Source: Candidatus Dadabacteria bacterium RIFCSPHIGHO2_12_FULL_53_21
GTDB taxonomy: Bacteria; Desulfobacterota_D; UBA1144; Nemesobacterales; UBA2774
NCBI GenBank assembly: GCA_001775255.1
Contig: MFCJ01000146.1
Coordinates: 1 to 12,475, forward strand
Direction: 5' to 3'
DNA: 12,475 nt
The translations under genes were made by a program, and so were the position numbers. Below the pieces are notes generated by a model. It saw nothing but the letters and a program-made list of their open reading frames with translations, was not told where the DNA came from and searched no databases. Shown here piece after piece: positions 1 through 5,269 of this stretch. Position 1 is the stretch's first letter. The number at the start of each line of letters is the position of its first letter.

Positions 1-64
1 ATAACCGCGTAATGCTCTTAAATATAAAGGACGGGGTGCGATATTTCCGGCTAATCGCGACCAT
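1..64 (-). CDS. possible 5' end of a further gene, cut by the left edge
   Basis: On the minus strand an ATG (complement of 62-64) opens a frame that stays open for 21 codons to the window edge. It begins MVAISRKYRT and is rich in basic and hydrophobic residues. The start lies 11 bases after the TAG stop of the mannosyltransferase gene, and a GAGG purine run sits a few bases before the ATG, which is the spacing expected for the next gene of an operon. Too little is visible to name a product. A 21-codon open stretch is weak evidence by itself, so the call rests on the Shine-Dalgarno-like run and the tight spacing. Confidence 0.35.
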   Translation of the reverse strand, partial: MVAISRKYRTPSFIFKSITRL

Positions 65-75
65 GCCGCCTCACC

Positions 76-1179
76 CTAAAAGGCCCAGCCAAACCTTACA
101 TATTGTATCAGGAGCAGTGCGTAGAGCGTGAGCGATATGAATATGATCAGATAATTGACGGTCCTCCGTCTGCCCAAAAGCGACAGAGCTATGAAAATCG
201 GGAACATCGAGAGCGTGTAGCGCGGTATGCTCAGCCAGAACGAGGTCGAAGTCACGAGAAGCCAGGTCGCAAGGGCATATAGACTGTATGACAGGCGTAT
301 CCTGAAAAACGAGTAGATAATAAGCGCGAGACCGAGTACGGCGAATATCGGCTCCGCCAATCCGGCCGTCACCCCGGCTCGGGGCTCCCTCCAGAACGCG
401 CTCCCCAGCGAGTATAAAAATCCCTTGTAGGGGAAATCGAGATGTTTATTCCAGTGCTGATTCTGAATTTCCAGGAACTTGAACGGGTCCCCGAACGTAG
501 CGTAATTTACCGCCAGGTAGAAAGCGAAACCCAGCGCGATTACGGCCAGCCATAGTATGTTTTTCCTGACTTCCTTTATTTTAAATCCCTGTTGATGCAG
601 GTACTCGATGACGAGGACCGGGAGCAGGATTATTCCTGTAATTCTTGTCGCGGCGGCCAGCATCCCGAATACTCCCGCAAGCGCCCAGTTCTCCCTTCTC
701 CCGTAGTAAAAGCAGGCGATCGAGAGGGCCAGGAAAAGACTCTCTGTATATCCCGCGTGGAGGAAAATAGCGGTCGGGAAGACAGATATATATATAACCG
801 ACCTGAACGCATCGTCGCTCTCGTAATCGAGTCTTACAAGCTTGAAGAGGTAGAATACCGAAGCCGCGTACGCGAGGTTCGATACGAGAAGCGCGGACAG
901 AAGATAGTTCTTGAAAATCAGGGAGAATAGCTTGATCATGTACGGATATAGTGGAAAGAACACGATTTGCAGATTTCTTTCGTCGAAAGTCGAGCTTGTA
1001 TAACCGTACTGCGCGATATCGAGATAGTGCTGCGTGTCCCATACGTTCCAGATAGAGATGATGGAGTCCGGGTATATGTTTTCGAGAAGTATGTAGGCTA
1101 CGTATGCGAGGCCAAACGTCCAGACTATCGATATCAGGACGATAATGGATAAATCTCTCTCTGGAGGGCTCAATTTCAT
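76..1179 (-). CDS. PIG-V-like GT-C membrane mannosyltransferase
   Basis: The 367-residue protein is polytopic, with about ten hydrophobic segments spread over its length and a short cytoplasmic-looking N-terminus (MKLSPPERDL). Family signatures are clear. After the first membrane segment comes WDTQHYLDIAQYGY (residues 47-60), whose Asp48 matches the conserved acidic residue of the first GT-C loop. FFPLYP follows at 74-79, HAGYTESLF at 141-149 and an AAATRITG segment at about 175-182. In eukaryotes PIG-V adds the second mannose to the GPI anchor precursor. Bacterial homologues are thought to move a sugar from a polyprenyl-phosphate donor to a periplasmic acceptor, but their substrates are mostly unknown, so 'mannosyl' is a family label here. 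The start is the ATG complementary to 1177-1179, with no strong Shine-Dalgarno sequence before it. The gene is divergent from the membrane protein at 1276, with 96 bases between them, and may lead an operon continuing past the left edge. Confidence 0.87.
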   Translation of the reverse strand: MKLSPPERDLSIIVLISIVWTFGLAYVAYILLENIYPDSIISIWNVWDTQHYLDIAQYGYTSSTFDERNLQIVFFPLYPYMIKLFSLIFKNYLLSALLVSNLAYAASVFYLFKLVRLDYESDDAFRSVIYISVFPTAIFLHAGYTESLFLALSIACFYYGRRENWALAGVFGMLAAATRITGIILLPVLVIEYLHQQGFKIKEVRKNILWLAVIALGFAFYLAVNYATFGDPFKFLEIQNQHWNKHLDFPYKGFLYSLGSAFWREPRAGVTAGLAEPIFAVLGLALIIYSFFRIRLSYSLYALATWLLVTSTSFWLSIPRYTLSMFPIFIALSLLGRRRTVNYLIIFISLTLYALLLIQYVRFGWAF

Positions 1180-1223
1180 ATAGTGCCGGATCCGTCGGAA
1201 TTCAAGTCGCTCATCTTGTTTGT

Positions 1224-1251
1224 TTTTACTGGAAATCGATTATCGTATACT
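1224..1251 (+). promoter_or_regulatory. possible sigma-70 promoter for the membrane protein gene at 1276
   Basis: TATACT at 1246-1251 matches the -10 consensus in five of six positions, and transcription would start near 1258. No good -35 hexamer is visible at the expected distance, only a T-rich stretch (TTTTAC at 1224-1229, 16 bases upstream). The box lies inside the inverted repeat described separately. Confidence 0.35.
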
Positions 1252-1260
1252 ATGTTAATC
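1238..1260. repeat. imperfect inverted repeat between divergent glycosyltransferase genes
   Basis: This 23-base AT-rich inverted repeat is centred on position 1249. The outer arms GATTA/TAATC match perfectly, with further matching pairs inside (16 of the 22 non-central positions agree with the reverse complement). It overlaps the best -10 candidate for the plus-strand gene and lies in the gap shared by both divergent genes. A dimeric repressor could bind such a site, but I recognise no specific regulator's consensus. Confidence 0.3.
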
Positions 1261-1275
1261 TAATATTGTGAAATA

Positions 1276-2532
1276 TTGAATATTCCATTCAAAAGATCTA
1301 TGAACACCCCTTTTCAGATGTATAAGAAATATTCATTTCTCGCCGCACCGGCTTTGTTTTTCGTAATCGGTTTTATCGTTTACTATATCACACAGCCGCG
1401 CGTTCCGGACCCATTTAACTATTTCAATTATCTCGCAGACGCATTTCTCCACGGCAGGCTCCACGTAACGGATACCCCGTTTTATTTCGAAGAGCTAATT
1501 CACAGGGGGGGTAAATCTTACACGATCTACCCCCCGTTCCCCGCGGTCCTTCTTATGCCGTTTATCGCTCTCTGGGGGGTCTCCTTCAAGCAGGTAATCC
1601 TGTCATTTTTCCTGGGCGGGATCAACATCTCGCTCGTATACCTGATGGTGAGCAGGCTCACCGCTACGAGGGAGCTCCGGATTTGGATGACCGTCCTCTT
1701 CGGATTCGGCACCGTCCATTGGTTCATGTCCACTGTGGGCTCCGTCTGGTATTTCGCCCAAATAACCTCTATGACTTTGATGCTGCTGGCCGTCTACTGC
1801 ACCTTAAGCGCCCGGAACCCCCTGTTGATCGGTCTCCTCCTCGGGGCTTCATACTGGTCGAGGCTGCCGACGATCCTCACTCTGTCCTTTTTTATAATAA
1901 TGCTTTCATATTACGATCTCCCGGATCGGGAAAGCGGGCTGCATATATGGAGGTTCAGGTTAAAACCGGTCCTGCTGGTTTGCGCTGGGGCCGGGTTATT
2001 CGTCCTCCTAAACTTTCTCTATAACTACGTCCGGTTCGGCTCGGTGCTCGACACCGCATACGTCATACATTCAATTTCGCCCGCCAAGGAGAAGGTGTCG
2101 CCCTGGTTTAACAAGGGCTTATTCGACCTCTCGTACATCCGCTACCACCTTTACATCTTTTTTCTCCAGCCCCCGGTTTTCATCGATAAATGGCCGTATA
2201 TCATCCCTTCAAAGGTCGGCCTGTCGATCCTCATTACGACGCCCGCATTCATTTTCACCCTGTTTGCGGGAATAAGAAACAGGCTCTCTCTCGCCTGCTG
2301 GTCGGCGATCATACCGACCGCGTTCCTGATATTCATCAAAAGCGGTACCGGGTGGACGCAGTTCGGCTACAGGTATGCGCTGGATTTTTATCCGTTCCTC
2401 CTCATCCTGACTCTAAAGGGTATCGGCGCGGAGCTGAAATGGTATCACAAGGCGTTGATTGTACTAAGCGTGCTCGTGAACCTCTGGGGCGTGCTGTTCC
2501 TGAATATATTCGAGTGGTACAATCTTTATTGA
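1276..2532 (+). CDS. polytopic membrane protein, GT-C/GT39-like glycosyltransferase
   Basis: This protein of up to 418 residues has about ten hydrophobic segments. After the first one (about 21-38) comes a loop with PDPFNYFNYLADAFLHGRLH (45-64), then SYTIYPPFPAVLLMPF (81-96). An acidic residue in the first extracytoplasmic loop plus a YPPFPA-type motif before the next helix is a pattern I associate with uncharacterised GT-C membrane glycosyltransferases related to the dolichyl-phosphate-mannose (GT39/ArnT) group. Asp46 or a nearby acid would be the likely catalytic residue; this is inferred. No donor or acceptor can be read from the sequence. The start is uncertain: TTG at 1276 gives the longest form, while ATG at 1300 and 1318 are also in frame and precede the first membrane helix. 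None has a clear Shine-Dalgarno sequence, and an in-frame TAA at 1261-1263 limits upstream extension. It is divergent from the PIG-V-like gene, suggesting a shared role in surface glycan assembly. Confidence 0.72.
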   Translation: MNIPFKRSMNTPFQMYKKYSFLAAPALFFVIGFIVYYITQPRVPDPFNYFNYLADAFLHGRLHVTDTPFYFEELIHRGGKSYTIYPPFPAVLLMPFIALWGVSFKQVILSFFLGGINISLVYLMVSRLTATRELRIWMTVLFGFGTVHWFMSTVGSVWYFAQITSMTLMLLAVYCTLSARNPLLIGLLLGASYWSRLPTILTLSFFIIMLSYYDLPDRESGLHIWRFRLKPVLLVCAGAGLFVLLNFLYNYVRFGSVLDTAYVIHSISPAKEKVSPWFNKGLFDLSYIRYHLYIFFLQPPVFIDKWPYIIPSKVGLSILITTPAFIFTLFAGIRNRLSLACWSAIIPTAFLIFIKSGTGWTQFGYRYALDFYPFLLILTLKGIGAELKWYHKALIVLSVLVNLWGVLFLNIFEWYNLY

Positions 2533-2557
2533 CCTCGTATCCGGCGTTATGTATTTT
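2529..2557 (+). promoter_or_regulatory. possible sigma-70 promoter for the CPBP protease gene
   Basis: TTGACC (2529-2534, five of six to the -35 consensus) is followed after 17 bases by TATTTT (2552-2557, four of six to the -10 consensus). The -35 overlaps the TGA stop of the preceding gene, and transcription would begin about 24 bases before the protease ATG. Both genes point the same way with a 55-base gap, so the protease may also be co-transcribed with the upstream gene. Confidence 0.35.
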
Positions 2558-2587
2558 ACAATTTAAAATTTCATCCGGCTCCCTTAA

Positions 2588-3199
2588 ATGGAAAGACCCC
2601 AGAAGCTGTATAACTACCTGATACCATTAATTATTTATATCCTGTTAATATCCCTGATTTTCCTGATGAAGTATTTAATATCCTGGTCTCTCGCTGCAAC
2701 CGTATCGGCTTTCCTGATGCTGTCAGTCCCTTTTATTCTTAAAACAGATATGAGGGATCTCGGGTGGGACCCGAGGGGCGTGCTCACCGGTATCGCGGTT
2801 ACAATAATAATACTCCTTATTTATATCGCCGTCCTCGCCGGATACGGCCTATATGCGGGAAAGTCACTCACGTTCAACAAGCTCTCATATTCCTTCATCC
2901 TCATCCAGCTATTGCTCGTGGCACTCCCGGAAGAGGTTTTTTTCAGGGGCTATCTGCAGCAGAAACTCGGAAATACGGTAAAAGGCGTAATAGCCGTGAG
3001 CCTTCTCTTTGCACTCGCACATTTCGTAACCCTGTGCCTCGGGGGCGGGCACGGATTATCGGTCTGCTCTCAGGCGGTCCTTACGTTTTTCCCCTCCCTG
3101 GTTATGGGCTATCTGTATATGTCGACGGGAACGCTTTGGGCGAGCATCATTTTTCACTTCCTCGCCAATATAGTCCATATCTCGGCGGGCTTTTCTTAA
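2588..3199 (+). CDS. CPBP-family glutamic intramembrane protease
   Basis: This 203-residue protein has several hydrophobic helices and the full CPBP (CaaX protease and bacteriocin-processing, Abi/Rce1-like) motif set: EEVFFR at 115-120 with the paired glutamates and Arg120, FALAH at 141-145, and HFLAN at 190-194. Known members cleave substrates within the membrane with a glutamate-activated water; roles include prenyl-protein processing, bacteriocin self-immunity and C-terminal sorting-tag removal. The segment between motifs 2 and 3 reads LTFFPSLVMGYLY (165-177) followed by TGTLWASIIFH, similar in style to the exosortase- or myxosortase-like branch that processes CTERM tags; that subfamily placement is tentative. 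ATG 2588 is the first possible start because an in-frame TAA lies directly before it (2585-2587). No Shine-Dalgarno sequence is obvious. No candidate peptide substrate is encoded beside it. Confidence 0.9.
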   Translation: MERPQKLYNYLIPLIIYILLISLIFLMKYLISWSLAATVSAFLMLSVPFILKTDMRDLGWDPRGVLTGIAVTIIILLIYIAVLAGYGLYAGKSLTFNKLSYSFILIQLLLVALPEEVFFRGYLQQKLGNTVKGVIAVSLLFALAHFVTLCLGGGHGLSVCSQAVLTFFPSLVMGYLYMSTGTLWASIIFHFLANIVHISAGFS

Positions 3200-3201
3200 T
3201 A

Positions 3202-3225
3202 TCGCCTGAGAGGCGGATGCATTTT
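3202..3225 (+). terminator. weak intrinsic-terminator-like hairpin after the CPBP gene
   Basis: Directly after the TAA stop, CGCCT (3203-3207) and AGGCG (3211-3215) form a five-pair GC-rich stem with a GAG loop, plus one outer T-G wobble. The following T run is short (3222-3225) and delayed by a few bases, so termination would probably be partial. It fits the end of the transcript before nadE's own promoter. Confidence 0.3.
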
Positions 3226-3321
3226 CAAGGTCAAGGACACACCCGGGGGTATTTCCTCGCCTTTATATTCCCTGTCGGGCCGGATTCGGTTAAAATACTG
3301 TAATTATTTTATTTCTTAGAG

Positions 3322-3330
3322 TGTTATAAT
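3322..3330 (+). promoter_or_regulatory. extended -10 promoter for nadE
   Basis: TGTTATAAT at 3322-3330 is an exact TGN-TATAAT extended -10 element. No good -35 hexamer lies at 16-18 bases upstream, which fits extended -10 promoters. Transcription would begin near 3337, only about 12 bases before the nadE ATG at 3349, and that short leader has no Shine-Dalgarno sequence. A second, weaker box, TAAAAT (3291-3296), could give a longer leader. TAATTAT (3301-3307) and ATAATTA (3326-3332) form an inverted pair around the promoter and might be an operator, although such AT-rich matches arise easily by chance. Confidence 0.5.
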
Positions 3331-3348
3331 TATTAGACGGGTTGCCGA

Positions 3349-5085
3349 ATGGATACAGTAAGATTAGGTCTCGCTCAGATAAACGTCCGCGTAGGAGATG
3401 TGGAAGGGAATCTTCGCAAGATTCTCGGATACATTAAGGACGCGAGGGCAGAGGGAGTGGATATTCTATGCTTCCCGGAGCTCGCGGTTACGGGCTACCC
3501 GCCCGAGGACCTTCTTTTGAAGCCCCGGTTTATCAACGACAACCTCAAAGCGCTCGACAAGGTGAGAAAGGCAGCCTACGGTATCACCGTCGTTCTGGGT
3601 TTTGCCGACCGCGGAGAGGACATCTACAACGCGGCTGCGATCCTCCATAATAAACAGCTCGTGGATGTATACCGCAAGCACTATCTCCCGAACTACGGCG
3701 TTTTCGATGAGAACAGGTACTTCCAGTCGGGGCTCAGGGCGCCAGTTTATAAACTTGGGGACGTGGTCTTCGGGGTTAACATCTGTGAGGATATATGGTA
3801 TCCCGGGGACCCCACGAGGAGACAGTCGATTCTGGGAGGGGCGCATATAATTATCAATATTTCCTCATCGCCGTATTATTCGTCAAAGGTGAGGCCGCGC
3901 GAGCAGATGCTCGTTACGAGGGCCAGGGACTACTCGGCCGTCGTCGCTTACTGCAACCTGGTGGGCGGGCAGGACGAGCTCGTATTCGACGGCCACAGCG
4001 TGATCATCGGGGAGCGGGGGGAGATACTGGCGAGAGCAAAGGGGTTCGAGGAAGACCTCCTCGTCTCCGACATCAACATAGACCGGGTGTTCAGATCGCG
4101 CATGCACGACCCCAGGAGGAGAAAAGAGCAGCTGACAATGAAGGCTCACTCCGATAATGCGGAGGTAATCGTTTTAGATGCAAAAGACAGGGCCGCCCGG
4201 AAGCCTGCTGTTAAGTCGAGGGTGGAAGGCTTTTTACCGGTCGATGATGAAATTTTCAGGGCGCTCGTGCTCGGGACCAGGGACTATGTGACCAAAAACG
4301 GGTTCAGGAAGGCGGTAATCGGCCTGAGCGGAGGTATAGATTCCGCTCTGGTGACCGTCATCGCCGTCGAGGCGCTCGGGAAGAAGAACGTAGTCGCTGT
4401 TACAATGCCCTCCGGATACAGCTCAAAGGGGAGCGTCGGGGACTCGGAAAAATTATCGAAGAATCTGGGGATTGAGCTCCTCAACATACCGATTGAAAAG
4501 GCTTTCAGGACTTACGGCGAAATGTTCTCGGGGGTTTTCGCAGGGCTCAAGGAAAACACGGCCGAAGAGAACCTTCAGGCCCGTATAAGGGGGAACATAC
4601 TCATGGCCCTCTCGAACAAGTTCGGATGGCTCGTCCTCACCACCGGCAACAAGAGCGAGATGAGCGTCGGCTACTGTACGATATACGGAGACATGGCGGG
4701 GGGATTCGCCGTTATCAAGGACGTGCCCAAGACGATAGTTTACAGGGTTGCGAACTACTACAATTCATGGAGAAAGAGGGAGGTTATACCTGCCGCGATT
4801 TTGACCAAACCCCCTTCCGCCGAGCTCAGGCCGGATCAGCTGGACACCGATACGCTTCCGCCTTACGATATCCTGGACCCGATCCTTAAAGCCTACGTCG
4901 AGGACGACCTCAGTATTGAAGACATTGTATCCCTCGGCTATAGTGAATCCGTGGTCAAGAAGGTAACCCGTCTGGTGGACACGAACGAATATAAGCGGAG
5001 ACAAGCCCCCCCGGGCATCAAAATCACGGCGAGGGCTTTCGGTAAAGACCGCCGGTTCCCTATCACGAATCTCTACAGGGAGTGA
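3349..5085 (+). CDS. nadE: glutamine-dependent NAD+ synthetase
   Basis: This cytoplasmic enzyme of 578 residues catalyses the last step of NAD+ synthesis: deamido-NAD+ plus ATP and glutamine-derived ammonia gives NAD+, AMP and PPi. The N-terminal nitrilase-fold glutaminase domain (about 1-260) carries the complete Glu-Lys-Cys triad: Glu44 in CFPELAVTGY, Lys110 before LPNYGVFDE, and Cys146 in NICEDIW. The C-terminal synthetase domain (about 290-578) has the pyrophosphate-binding loop GLSGGIDSA (325-333), and further on LTTGNKSEMSVGY and the GDMAGGF segment typical of the family. Length and both active sites are intact, so it should be functional and independent of free ammonia. ATG 3349 is chosen because the conserved N-terminus (VRLGLAQINVRVGD) begins at once. 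It appears to be a single-gene transcript, with its own promoter and a terminator-like hairpin after it. The glutamate it releases connects it to the neighbouring gltBD genes. Confidence 0.97.
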   Translation: MDTVRLGLAQINVRVGDVEGNLRKILGYIKDARAEGVDILCFPELAVTGYPPEDLLLKPRFINDNLKALDKVRKAAYGITVVLGFADRGEDIYNAAAILHNKQLVDVYRKHYLPNYGVFDENRYFQSGLRAPVYKLGDVVFGVNICEDIWYPGDPTRRQSILGGAHIIINISSSPYYSSKVRPREQMLVTRARDYSAVVAYCNLVGGQDELVFDGHSVIIGERGEILARAKGFEEDLLVSDINIDRVFRSRMHDPRRRKEQLTMKAHSDNAEVIVLDAKDRAARKPAVKSRVEGFLPVDDEIFRALVLGTRDYVTKNGFRKAVIGLSGGIDSALVTVIAVEALGKKNVVAVTMPSGYSSKGSVGDSEKLSKNLGIELLNIPIEKAFRTYGEMFSGVFAGLKENTAEENLQARIRGNILMALSNKFGWLVLTTGNKSEMSVGYCTIYGDMAGGFAVIKDVPKTIVYRVANYYNSWRKREVIPAAILTKPPSAELRPDQLDTDTLPPYDILDPILKAYVEDDLSIEDIVSLGYSESVVKKVTRLVDTNEYKRRQAPPGIKITARAFGKDRRFPITNLYRE

Positions 5086-5093
5086 AAAGTGAC

Positions 5094-5137
5094 TTCGTTT
5101 CGGGCCCGTGGCGGATTGCCCGGACGAGATTATTTTT
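5094..5137 (+). terminator. probable intrinsic terminator of nadE
   Basis: Nine bases after the nadE stop, TTCG(T)TTCGGGC (5094-5105) pairs with GCCCGGACGAG (5118-5128). The core is the perfect CGGGC/GCCCG stem at 5101-5105 and 5118-5122. One bulged T and T-G wobbles occur further out, and the loop is 12 bases. A T-rich tail follows with five T in a row at 5133-5137. The stem-plus-T-run arrangement is typical of Rho-independent termination; the large loop and bulge lower the certainty. Confidence 0.5.
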
Positions 5138-5162
5138 AAGACTTTCCCTGGCTGACTTCTTG

Positions 5163-5190
5163 TTGACTTGTCTTAATTTTCATCTAACAT
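5163..5190 (+). promoter_or_regulatory. probable sigma-70 promoter for gltB
   Basis: TTGACT (5163-5168, five of six to the -35 consensus) is followed by a 16-base spacer and TAACAT (5185-5190, four of six to the -10 consensus). An overlapping alternative is TTGTCT (5168-5173), 17 bases, TAATAT (5191-5196). Either places the transcript start near 5197-5203 and gives gltB a leader of roughly 70 bases. I see no GG-N10-GC sigma-54 element here. Confidence 0.45.
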
Positions 5191-5204
5191 TAATATGGGT
5201 TATT

Positions 5205-5231
5205 CGGCTGAAATTGCAGCCGCTCATTTTT
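5205..5231 (+). terminator. terminator-like hairpin in the gltB leader, possible attenuator
   Basis: CGGCTG (5205-5210) and CAGCCG (5217-5222) form a perfect six-pair GC-rich stem with a six-base loop (AAATTG). Four bases later comes a run of five T (5227-5231), the form of an intrinsic terminator. It lies after the predicted gltB promoter and before the gltB ribosome binding site, so it could stop transcription in the leader. A competing pairing exists: CTGAA (5208-5212) with TTCAG (5235-5239) uses half of the 5' arm and would disrupt the terminator. Alternatively it is simply a second terminator for nadE. Which role applies depends on where transcription starts. Confidence 0.4.
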
Positions 5232-5256
5232 AGCTTCAGATTATTTAGAACTCTCG

Positions 5257-5264
5257 GGAAGGTG
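5257..5264 (+). promoter_or_regulatory. ribosome binding site of gltB
   Basis: GGAAGGTG ends five bases before the ATG at 5270. This supports that start over the in-frame ATG three codons later (5279). Confidence 0.7.
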
Positions 5265-5269
5265 TTTTC

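Noticed and set aside
785..798. Short TA-rich alternating run (ATATATATA) in the PIG-V-like gene
   Set aside because: It encodes part of a membrane helix (Tyr/Ile codons TAT and ATA), and the run is too short to be a meaningful repeat.
5196..5220. Possible sigma-54 promoter before gltB
   Set aside because: GG and GC dinucleotides occur, but not with the required 10-base spacing (the closest pair is eight apart).
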